Of a stretch of DNA of 64,000 bases, positions 56,887 through 64,000 are shown in pieces (the stretch's first letter is position 1; every line of letters starts with the position of its first letter). Location: contig JANOKS010000176.1 of assembly GCA_031419455.1 (NCBI GenBank), positions 1-64,000 on the forward strand, read 5' to 3'. The position numbers and the translations under genes are program-made. The DNA comes from UBA7672 sp031419455. Lineage in GTDB: Bacteria; Pseudomonadota; Alphaproteobacteria; Caulobacterales; Hyphomonadaceae. A model generated the notes under the pieces. That model made no database searches. It was not told where the DNA came from and saw nothing but the letters and a program-made list of their open reading frames with translations.

Positions 56887-58083
56887 ATGAACATCCACGA
56901 GCACCAGGCAAAAGAAGTGCTGAAGTCGTTCGGCGCACCCGTCGCCCTCGGCGTCGCCATCACTTCGGTTGATCAGGCCCAGGCTGCGATCGACGCGCTG
57001 CCGGGACCGCTCTGGGTCGTGAAATCACAGATCCACGCCGGAGGCCGCGGCAAGGGTAAGTTCCTCGAGAAGGAAGCCGGCGAAAAAGGCGGCGTCCGCC
57101 TCGGCTTCTCGAAGGAGCAAGCGCTCGACCATGTGAAGGCCATGCTCGGCAGGACGCTGGTGACCGCCCAGACCGGCGCTGGCGGCAAACAGGTCAACCG
57201 CATCTACATCGAAGACGGCGCCGACATCGAGAAGGAACTCTACCTCTCGCTGCTCGTCGATCGCGGCACCGGCAAGATCGCGTTCGTGGTCTCGACCGAA
57301 GGCGGCATGGACATCGAAGCCGTCGCTCACGACACGCCCGACCGCATCATGACGCTCCCGATCGAGCCCTCGACCGGCGTCACCGAGGCCGACGCCAACG
57401 CGATCTGCGATGCCCTGAAGCTCGAAGGCCAGGCCCGCACCGACATGATCGGCCTCGCGCGCATCCTCTACAAGGCCTTCGTCGAGAAGGACATGGCGAT
57501 GCTGGAGATCAACCCGCTCATCGTCATGAAAGATGGCCGCGTCCGTGTGCTCGACGCCAAGGTCTCGTTCGACGGCAACGCGCTGTTCCGCCACCCCGAC
57601 ATCCAGGCCCTGCGCGACAAGACCGAGGAAGACGAAAAAGAGATCGAGGCCTCCGAGTGGGACCTCGCCTACATCGCGCTCGACGGCACGATCGGCTGCA
57701 TGGTCAACGGCGCGGGCCTTGCCATGGCGACGATGGACATCATCAAGCTCTATGGCGAGGAGCCCGCCAATTTCTGCGACGTCGGCGGCGGCGCCGGGAA
57801 AGAGAAGGTCGCGGCCGCTTTCAAGATCATCATGAAGGACCCCAAGGTGAAGGGCATCCTCGTGAACATCTTCGGCGGCATCATGAAGTGCGACGTCATC
57901 GCCGAGGGCGTGCTGGCCGCGGTTCGCGAGACCAACCTCGCGGTCCCGCTGGTCGTCCGCCTCGAAGGCACCAATGCCGAGCTGGGCAAGAAGATCATCA
58001 AGGATTCGGGCCTCAATGTGGTCCCCGCCAACGATCTCGACGACGCCGCGCAGAAGATCGTTGCGGCCGTCAAAGGCAAGTAA
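56887..58083 (+). CDS. sucC: Succinate-CoA ligase beta subunit (ADP-forming)
   Basis: SucC makes the nucleotide-binding ATP-grasp half of succinyl-CoA synthetase (substrate-level phosphorylation in the TCA cycle). The 398-residue product starts MNIHEHQAKEVLKSFG and has VVKSQIHAGGRGKGK, DVGGGAGKEKVAAAF and NIFGGIMKCDVIAEG. The ATG at 56887 is preceded by AGGAACAG. A hairpin with a T-rich tail lies between it and sucD. Confidence 0.97.
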   Translation: MNIHEHQAKEVLKSFGAPVALGVAITSVDQAQAAIDALPGPLWVVKSQIHAGGRGKGKFLEKEAGEKGGVRLGFSKEQALDHVKAMLGRTLVTAQTGAGGKQVNRIYIEDGADIEKELYLSLLVDRGTGKIAFVVSTEGGMDIEAVAHDTPDRIMTLPIEPSTGVTEADANAICDALKLEGQARTDMIGLARILYKAFVEKDMAMLEINPLIVMKDGRVRVLDAKVSFDGNALFRHPDIQALRDKTEEDEKEIEASEWDLAYIALDGTIGCMVNGAGLAMATMDIIKLYGEEPANFCDVGGGAGKEKVAAAFKIIMKDPKVKGILVNIFGGIMKCDVIAEGVLAAVRETNLAVPLVVRLEGTNAELGKKIIKDSGLNVVPANDLDDAAQKIVAAVKGK

Positions 58084-58088
58084 GCTTT

Positions 58089-58119
58089 GGGCGGGCCGCT
58101 GGTCCGCCCATTTTCATTT
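58089..58119 (+). terminator. Terminator-like hairpin between sucC and sucD
   Basis: GGGCGGGCC (58089-58097) pairs with GGTCCGCCC (58101-58109) at 8 of 9 positions around a 3-base loop, followed by ATTTTCATTT. It has the form of an intrinsic terminator or attenuator inside the operon, or a processing site balancing the two subunits. Confidence 0.5.
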
Positions 58120-58155
58120 CTGACAGTCACCACACGACAGTCCCAAGGTTCCGCG

Positions 58156-59067
58156 ATGTCCATCCTGATCGACAAGAACACCAAAGTCCTCACCCAGGGC
58201 ATGACCGGCAAGACCGGCACGTTCCACACCGAGCAGGGCATTGCGTACGGCACGCAGTTCGTCGGCGGCATCACACCCGGCAAAGGTGGAACACAATGGG
58301 AAGGCACGCTGCCTGACGGCTCGAAAGTCCAGCGCCCGCTGTTCAACACCGTCGCCGAAGCCCGCGACAAGACCGGCGCCAACGCCACGGTCATCTATGT
58401 CCCGCCGAAATTCTGCGCCGCCGCGATCGAAGAAGCCATCGACGCCGAAATCCCGCTGATCGTCACGATCACCGAGGGCGTTCCCGTGCTCGACATGGTG
58501 CGCGTGAAGGACAAGCTTTCGAAATCGAAGTCGCGCCTGATCGGACCCAACTGCCCGGGCGTGCTGACGCCGGGCCAGTGCAAGATCGGGATCATGCCGG
58601 GCTCGATCTTCTCCAAGGGCAATATCGGCGTGCTCTCGCGCTCGGGAACGCTCACCTACGAGGCCGTCTTCCAGACCACCAGCGAGGGCCTCGGCCAGAC
58701 CACGGCCGTCGGCATCGGCGGCGACCCGGTGAAGGGCACGGACTTCATCGACATCCTCGAAATGTTCCTCGCCGACGACGAGACGAAAGCCATCATCATG
58801 ATCGGCGAGATCGGCGGTTCGGGGGAAGAAGACGCCGCCCAGTTCATCAAGGACGAGGCGAAGCGCGGCCGCAGGAAGCCGATGGTCGGCTTCATCGCCG
58901 GCCGCACGGCGCCCAAGGGACGCACCATGGGCCATGCCGGCGCCATCGTTTCAGGCGGCAAGGGCGATGCCGAATCGAAGATCGCCGCCATGGAATCGGC
59001 CGGCATCGTCGTCTCCCCCAGCCCGGCGCGGCTGGGCACGACAATGAGCGAAGTGCTGAAACGATAG
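58156..59067 (+). CDS. sucD: Succinate-CoA ligase alpha subunit (ADP-forming)
   Basis: SucD binds CoA and carries the phosphohistidine intermediate. The 303-residue product starts MSILIDKNTKVLTQGMTGK, has the CoA region LIGPNCPGVLTPGQCKIG and the active-site H260 in GRTMGHAGAIVSGG. It follows sucC by 72 bases. The ATG at 58156 gives the family N-terminus; the frame is open a little upstream. Confidence 0.97.
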   Translation: MSILIDKNTKVLTQGMTGKTGTFHTEQGIAYGTQFVGGITPGKGGTQWEGTLPDGSKVQRPLFNTVAEARDKTGANATVIYVPPKFCAAAIEEAIDAEIPLIVTITEGVPVLDMVRVKDKLSKSKSRLIGPNCPGVLTPGQCKIGIMPGSIFSKGNIGVLSRSGTLTYEAVFQTTSEGLGQTTAVGIGGDPVKGTDFIDILEMFLADDETKAIIMIGEIGGSGEEDAAQFIKDEAKRGRRKPMVGFIAGRTAPKGRTMGHAGAIVSGGKGDAESKIAAMESAGIVVSPSPARLGTTMSEVLKR

Positions 59068-59263
59068 TGTTTCGCCATGTCGAGCATCTGCGGGGCGTTT
59101 TCGGCCTCGTTCCACGGCGGAAACAATCCGGTAACCGGTGATCGTATTATGTGCAGGCTGTCTCACCCTTTCGGGTTGAGTCGGGCCGCAAAAAGCAGCA
59201 TCTGAGTGCCACCAATCGCGCCCGGGGCAGGGGTCCCGATTCTGGCGCTACAGGACGCAGAAC

Positions 59264-62200
59264 ATGAATATCCAGGCGAAGGCCGGCGACGCCATTCTTG
59301 CCCAGGCAAGGGGCATGGACAACGAAGCCATGCTGGAGACGTCGTTCCTCTACGGCGCGAACGCCGCATACATCGAACAGCTCTACGCCCAGTACGCCGA
59401 GGACCCGGCCTCCGTCCCTGAAAGCTGGCAGCGTTTCTTTCGCGGCGTCGCCGACCCCGCCGCCGACGCCACCCACGCCGCCCGCGGTCCTGAATGGCAG
59501 GAGCCGCTGAAGCACCAGAATGGCGAACTGGTCTCCGCGATGGACGGCAACTGGGGCGTGGCGCCCGCGAAGGACGTGAAGAAGGCGCCGCAAGTCGGCC
59601 CCGTCATCGCCCCCGCCGATCTCCACCAGCAGGTGCAGGATTCGATACGCGCCATCATGATGATCCGCGCCTTCCGCATGCGCGGCCACCTCGCGGCCAA
59701 CCTCGACCCGCTGGCGATGCTCAAGCGCGAAGAGCAGCCCGAGCTTGATCCGAAAACCTACGGCTTCGGTCCGAAGGACATGGACCGCCGCATCTACATC
59801 GACAACGTGCTCGGCCTCGACTACGCGACGCCGCGCCAGATGCTCGACATCCTGAAACGGACCTATTGCGGCACCTTCGCTGTCGAGTTCATGCACATCT
59901 CCGATCCGGAGGAGAAGTCCTGGCTGCAGCAGCGCATCGAGGGCAAGGACAAGGAAATTTCCTTCACGCCCGAGGGCAAGCGCGCGATACTGAAAAAGCT
60001 CGTCGAGGCGGAAGCCTTCGAGCGCTTCCTGCACAAGCGCTATCCCGGCACCAAGCGCTTCGGCCTTGATGGCGGTGAAGCCGCTGTCCCGGCGCTGGAG
60101 CAGATCATCAAGCGCGGCGGCGCACTCGGCGTCGACGAGATCATCGTCGGCATGTCCCACCGCGGCCGCCTCAACGTGCTCGCCGCCGTGATGGGCAAGC
60201 CCTACCACAAGATCTTCTTCGAATTTCAGGGCGGCAACACGCAGGGCTCGGACGATTACGGCTCGGGCGACGTGAAGTACCACCTCGGCGCCTCATCGGA
60301 CCGCGAGTTCGACGGCCACAACGTCCACCTGTCCCTGACGGCGAACCCGTCCCACCTCGAAATCGTCAACCCGGTCGTGCTGGGCAAGGCCCGCGCGAAG
60401 CAGTTCTTCGACGAGATCGAGGCCGGCGGCACGCGCGCTGTCGATCCGCACGAGAGAGACCAGCGCCGCGTCAAGGTCATGCCCTTGCTGCTGCATGGGG
60501 ACGCGGCCTTCGCCGGCCAGGGCGTGGTCGCCGAATGCTTCGCGCTGTCAGGCCTTGCCGGCTATCGCACGGGCGGGGCGATGCACTTCATCGTCAACAA
60601 CCAGATCGGCTTCACCACCGCGCCGTCTTTTTCGTGTTCATCGCCCTATCCGTCGGACGTCGCGAAGATGGTTGATGCGCCCATCTTCCACGTCAACGGC
60701 GATGACCCGGAAGCCGTCGTCTATGCGGCCAAGGTCGCCACCGAATACCGCCAGCTGTTCCGCAAGGACGTGGTCATCGACATGTTCTGCTACCGCCGCT
60801 TCGGTCACAACGAAGGCGATGATCCGACCATGACGCAGCCGCAGATGTACGCCCGGATCCGCGACCAGTCGTCAACGCGCGAACTCTATTCGCGCCGCCT
60901 CGTCGATGAAGGCGTCATCACCGAGGACGCGGTCAACGCCATGGTCGCCGAGATGGAAACCCATCTCGATCAGGAGTTCGAGAAAGCCAAGACGTTCAAG
61001 CCCGGCGCCGCGGACTGGCTGGATGGCAAATGGGCAGGCCTCGGTCTCCCGAAGGACGAAGAATCGCGCGGCAAGACCGGCGTTGCGATAGCCAAGTTGA
61101 AGAACCTCGGCGCCAGGATCACCGCCGTCCCGGGCGGTTTCAACATCCACAAGACCGTCGCCCGCACGGTCGATGCGCGCCGCAAGATGGCCGAGACCGG
61201 CGAGGGGCTCGACTGGGGCATGGCTGAACACATGGCCTTCGCCACGCTGCTGGAAGAGGGCTTCCCTGTGCGACTGTCGGGCCAGGACTCGTGCCGCGGC
61301 ACGTTCACCCAGCGCCACTCCCACCTCGTCGATCAGGTGACGGAAGAGCGCTACACGCCCCTCAACCACCTTTCGCCGACGCAGGCGAACTACGAAGTCA
61401 TCGACTCGCTGCTCTCCGAAGAAGCCGTGCTCGGCTACGAGTACGGCTATTCGCTGACGGCGCCGCAGACGCTCGTGCTGTGGGAAGCCCAGTTCGGCGA
61501 CTTCGCCAATGGCGCGCAAGTCTTGTTCGACCAGTTCATCTCGTCAGGGGAGCGCAAATGGCTGCGCATGTCGGGCCTCGTCTGCCTGCTGCCGCACGGT
61601 TACGAAGGGCAGGGGCCTGAACACTCCTCCGCCCGTCTCGAGCGCTTCCTGCAAATGTGCGCGCAGGACAACATGCAGGTCGTCAACTGCACCACGCCGG
61701 CGAACTACTACCACGCGCTGCGCCGCCAGATGCACCGCGACTTTCGCAAGCCGCTCATCGTGATGACGCCGAAATCGCTGCTGCGCCACAAGCGCGCCGT
61801 GTCGTTCTTCAAGGACATGGGACCCAACACCTCTTTCCACCGCATCCTCGTGGATGGCGCCGAGGTGCCGGAATGCCGCGCCGACGTCACGCTCAAGTCC
61901 GACAAGGACATCCGCCGCGTCGTGATGTGCTCGGGCAAGGTCTATTTCGATCTCTTCGAGGAGCGCGAGAAACGCGGGATCAACGACGTCTATCTGCTGC
62001 GCGTCGAGCAGCTCTATCCTTTCCCCGTGGCGTCCCTGATGAAGGAACTCGCACGCTTCCCGCAGGCTGACATGGTCTGGTGCCAGGAAGAGCCCCGCAA
62101 CATGGGCTCATGGTCGTTCGTCGACTGGAACATCGAAAAGACGCTCGAGAAGCTGGACGTCAAACACAAACGCCCCCGCTATGTCGGCCGCCCCGCCTCC

Positions 62201-62278
62201 GCCTCCACTGCGGCGGGCACGATGGCCTTGCACCAGAAGGAGCTCGCGGCCTTCCTGGATGCAGCGTTCGAGAAGTAG
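59264..62278 (+). CDS. sucA: 2-oxoglutarate dehydrogenase E1 component
   Basis: SucA is the thiamine-diphosphate-dependent E1 of the 2-oxoglutarate dehydrogenase complex. The 1004-residue product has the N-terminal E1 helix (SFLYGANAAYIEQLYAQYAEDP), the ThDP fold (VDEIIVGMSHRGRLNVLAAV, then RRFGHNEGDDPTMTQP) and the C-terminal half (EYGYSLTAPQTLVLWEAQFGD). A 196-base gap with no clear feature separates it from sucD. sucB, usually next, is not present downstream. Confidence 0.97.
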   Translation: MNIQAKAGDAILAQARGMDNEAMLETSFLYGANAAYIEQLYAQYAEDPASVPESWQRFFRGVADPAADATHAARGPEWQEPLKHQNGELVSAMDGNWGVAPAKDVKKAPQVGPVIAPADLHQQVQDSIRAIMMIRAFRMRGHLAANLDPLAMLKREEQPELDPKTYGFGPKDMDRRIYIDNVLGLDYATPRQMLDILKRTYCGTFAVEFMHISDPEEKSWLQQRIEGKDKEISFTPEGKRAILKKLVEAEAFERFLHKRYPGTKRFGLDGGEAAVPALEQIIKRGGALGVDEIIVGMSHRGRLNVLAAVMGKPYHKIFFEFQGGNTQGSDDYGSGDVKYHLGASSDREFDGHNVHLSLTANPSHLEIVNPVVLGKARAKQFFDEIEAGGTRAVDPHERDQRRVKVMPLLLHGDAAFAGQGVVAECFALSGLAGYRTGGAMHFIVNNQIGFTTAPSFSCSSPYPSDVAKMVDAPIFHVNGDDPEAVVYAAKVATEYRQLFRKDVVIDMFCYRRFGHNEGDDPTMTQPQMYARIRDQSSTRELYSRRLVDEGVITEDAVNAMVAEMETHLDQEFEKAKTFKPGAADWLDGKWAGLGLPKDEESRGKTGVAIAKLKNLGARITAVPGGFNIHKTVARTVDARRKMAETGEGLDWGMAEHMAFATLLEEGFPVRLSGQDSCRGTFTQRHSHLVDQVTEERYTPLNHLSPTQANYEVIDSLLSEEAVLGYEYGYSLTAPQTLVLWEAQFGDFANGAQVLFDQFISSGERKWLRMSGLVCLLPHGYEGQGPEHSSARLERFLQMCAQDNMQVVNCTTPANYYHALRRQMHRDFRKPLIVMTPKSLLRHKRAVSFFKDMGPNTSFHRILVDGAEVPECRADVTLKSDKDIRRVVMCSGKVYFDLFEEREKRGINDVYLLRVEQLYPFPVASLMKELARFPQADMVWCQEEPRNMGSWSFVDWNIEKTLEKLDVKHKRPRYVGRPASASTAAGTMALHQKELAAFLDAAFEK

Positions 62279-62290
62279 CGTCGGCGCGCC

Positions 62291-62456
62291 GGAAGCGTGC
62301 ACGATAGTGCACGCGTTCCCGGCGAAGGCCGGGATCCAGTCCACGAGAAGAAGCGCGCGTCAGCGCTCGACCATGTTTCCGACGCGCTGGGTGCGGCTTT
62401 CCTGCTGGGCCTGGATCCCGGCCTTCGCCGGGAACGCGTGTCTATGACACGCTTCC
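62291..62456. repeat. Palindromic element with perfect 30-bp arms, family C
   Basis: 62310-62339 and 62411-62440 are exact reverse complements, and outer 9-bp arms (62291-62299, 62448-62456) also pair exactly. The core motif CCCGGCGAAGGCCGGGATCC is itself partly palindromic. The loop is 71 bases. It lies between sucA and the convergent hydrolase gene. Confidence 0.9.
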
Positions 62457-62475
62457 ATCCTCAACAGCGCAAAGC

Positions 62476-63375
62476 CTACTTCCCCACATGCGCCGCAGCC
62501 CATTTGCCCAGCCGCTCGACCGCCTGTCGCGCCTGGCTCAACCCCGCATACCGCGCCTGGAAGACATGAAACATGTCCGGCCAGATTTCCAGCGTGACCG
62601 GCACGCCCGCGGCGCCAAGGCGCTCGGTCAGCGCGGTTGAATCCGACATCAGGATCTCGGCCTCGCCGGTCTGGATGTAGGTGGGCGGCAGGCCGCGCAG
62701 GTCGCTCTCCAGGATCGGCATCGAGCCGCCGCCGCCGAAATATTCCTGCGCGCGGATGCTCAGCCCCTTGGTGGTCAGGAACGGGTCGCGCTGCGCCTTC
62801 GCTGCATGGCTCCAGCCGCGATTGGCAAGGTCGATCCATGGCGACAGCAGGATCATGCCGGCCGGCATCGACGCGCCGATATCACGCAGCCGCAACACCG
62901 TCGCCATGGCCAGCGCGCCGCCGGCGCTGTCGCCCGCAAGGATCACATTGTGCGCCTTCACGTCCTCGCTCAGCATGCCGAGATAGGCCGCAACGCAATC
63001 CTCCACCGCAGCCGGATGACGATGCTCGGGCGCAAGCCTGTAATCAGGAAGGATCGCGCCGATCTTGGCATGGCCCGCCACCTGGCTCGCGAGCCCACGA
63101 TGCGATTTCGACGAGCCCATGGTGAAGCCGCCGCCATGGCACCAGAACACCACATGATCGCCGCTGCCGCCTTCCGGCAGCACGCCAAGGCAGGAGACGC
63201 CGTTGAGCACGATGGCGGATTCGCTTGCGATCTTCGGCGTGGGGTCGTTCTGCGCGAATGCATCGTAAGCGCGGCGCAGGGCCAGGAAGTCGGATGGGTC
63301 AACGCCCCGCAGACGCCCCGCCACGGCTTCGCGCGCCTGCGCCAGTTCACCGCCCAGGGCCGATACCGAACTCAA
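62476..63375 (-). CDS. Alpha/beta hydrolase, HSL/GDXG lipolytic family
   Basis: This 299-residue esterase-like protein has the oxyanion motif HGGGFTMGS, nucleophile elbow GDSAGGALA, Asp in TGEAEILMSDS and His in MFHVFQARY. The family hydrolyses short acyl esters. The chosen start is a TTG at 63375 with GGAGG six bases upstream (MSSVSALGGEL); the ATG at 63432 would add 19 unlikely residues. It lies convergent to sucA. Confidence 0.9.
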   Translation of the reverse strand: MSSVSALGGELAQAREAVAGRLRGVDPSDFLALRRAYDAFAQNDPTPKIASESAIVLNGVSCLGVLPEGGSGDHVVFWCHGGGFTMGSSKSHRGLASQVAGHAKIGAILPDYRLAPEHRHPAAVEDCVAAYLGMLSEDVKAHNVILAGDSAGGALAMATVLRLRDIGASMPAGMILLSPWIDLANRGWSHAAKAQRDPFLTTKGLSIRAQEYFGGGGSMPILESDLRGLPPTYIQTGEAEILMSDSTALTERLGAAGVPVTLEIWPDMFHVFQARYAGLSQARQAVERLGKWAAAHVGK

Positions 63376-63485
63376 AAATTCCCTCCAAGCACACCGCACG
63401 AAACCCAAGCACGGCAAGCCCGCAAAGACCATGCCGGGGTGTGCTGTTAACTGTCATGGATCACGCCGTGCGGCAGCGGCACGGG

Positions 63486-63566
63486 GAAGTCCTCCCTCGA
63501 CGCGAAGCGGCGGGGGAGGTGGCCCGAAGGGCCGGAGGGGGCTGGCTGCGAAGCAGCCGGATGGCA
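63486..63566. repeat. REP-like palindromic element, family A, single arm
   Basis: This is a single arm, GAAGTCCTCCCTCG ... GGGGGAGGTGG, CCCGAAGGGCC, GGAGGGGGCTGG, nearly identical to the copy at 7-77. It sits right at the 3' end of lpdA. Confidence 0.85.
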
Positions 63567-63572
63567 CCACCC

Positions 63573-64000
63573 CTACATCTGCATCGCCCAGCCTTCGACC
63601 GCCATCGACGCCTGCCGGATCGCCTCCGTCAGCGTCGGGTGCGCATGGCAGGTCCGCGCGATGTCTTCCGACGCTGCGCCGAATTCCATCGCCACGCAGA
63701 CCTCGCCGATCATCTCGCCGACGCCCACACCCACCAGGTGCGCGCCGAGCACGCGGTCAGTCGCCGCATCCGCGAGGATCTTCGCGAAGCCATCCGTCTC
63801 GTGGTTGGTCTTGGCGCGCGAGTTAGCCGAGAACGGAAACTTGCCGACCTTGTAGGCGACGCCCTCCGCTTTCAGCTCTTCCTCGGTCTTTCCCACCCAG
63901 GCGATCTCCGGCTTGGTGTAAACCACGCCCGGAATGATGCCGTAATTCACATGTCCCGCCTTGCCCGCGATCAGCTCGGCGCAGGCGACGGCCTCGTCTT
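63573..64000 (-). CDS. lpdA: Dihydrolipoyl dehydrogenase, C-terminal part (cut by window edge)
   Basis: These are the last 142 residues of an E3 dihydrolipoyl dehydrogenase: GHVNYGIIPGVVYTKPEIAW, the interface domain, and the active-site His-Glu pair in CHAHPTLTEAIRQ. It reoxidises lipoamide in the 2-oxoglutarate and pyruvate dehydrogenase complexes. The N-terminal FAD part lies beyond position 64000. It is on the strand opposite to sucA, so the usual sucA-sucB-lpd order is broken here. Confidence 0.95.
   Translation of the reverse strand, partial: DEAVACAELIAGKAGHVNYGIIPGVVYTKPEIAWVGKTEEELKAEGVAYKVGKFPFSANSRAKTNHETDGFAKILADAATDRVLGAHLVGVGVGEMIGEVCVAMEFGAASEDIARTCHAHPTLTEAIRQASMAVEGWAMQM

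Overview
This is a GC-rich, densely coded chromosomal window from an alphaproteobacterium, most likely Caulobacterales/Hyphomonadaceae or a close relative (inference). The evidence is a fliQ-fliR-flhB operon running into the cell-cycle kinase gene cckA, a tightly coupled glutamate synthase cluster, Caulobacter-like S21 and IF3 genes, and GANTC and TTAAC motifs at the flagellar/cckA promoters. I see no rRNA, tRNA, CRISPR array, insertion sequence or phage. CDS coordinates include the stop codon.

Layout. 0.2-5.1 kb: flagellar export genes and cckA. 5.1-13 kb (minus strand): a translation block (pheT, pheS, rplT, rpmI, infC). The usual infC-rpmI junction is split by an envelope set: a GlsB-like protein, a thioredoxin-like protein, two I78-type inhibitor lipoproteins and another lipoprotein. 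infC starts at ATC, and rpsU at 16.4 kb probably does too. 13-23 kb: two glycosyltransferases, hydrolases, S21, an epimerase-like SDR, a TPR protein, mtgA, queG, a secreted protein of unknown function and a PAP2 phosphatase.

23.4-27.4 kb: a four-gene operon of circularly permuted ATP-grasp, alpha-E, transglutaminase-like protease and the proteasome-like Anbu protein. This is the most intriguing system here; its family-level linkage is known but its substrate is not. 27.4-36.5 kb: a GIY-YIG-like protein, an MBL lipoprotein, GFA proteins, and gltB/gltD with two small genes nested between them. 36.7-44.4 kb: uppP, a small islet of unknown genes, an NDUFA9-like SDR, a CHAP lipoprotein, GNAT, an RmlD-like reductase and a secreted FKBP.

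44.5-64 kb: TCA-cycle genes in two blocks. mdh, two acidic secreted proteins and zapE lie on the minus strand; sucC-sucD-sucA lie on the plus strand about 9 kb away. Between them are an orphan response regulator, a PlsC-like acyltransferase, creD, an orphan TAXI receptor-like protein, a membrane LytTR regulator, a DUF2141/carotenoid oxygenase pair and an MFS transporter. sucB does not follow sucA; lpdA is at the right edge on the opposite strand.

Several families of palindromic intergenic repeats are scattered through the window. They include a 45-bp-arm hairpin between pheS and pheT, a perfect 30-bp inverted repeat after sucA, and at least four copies of a REP-like element whose conserved arm begins GAAGTCCTCCCT.
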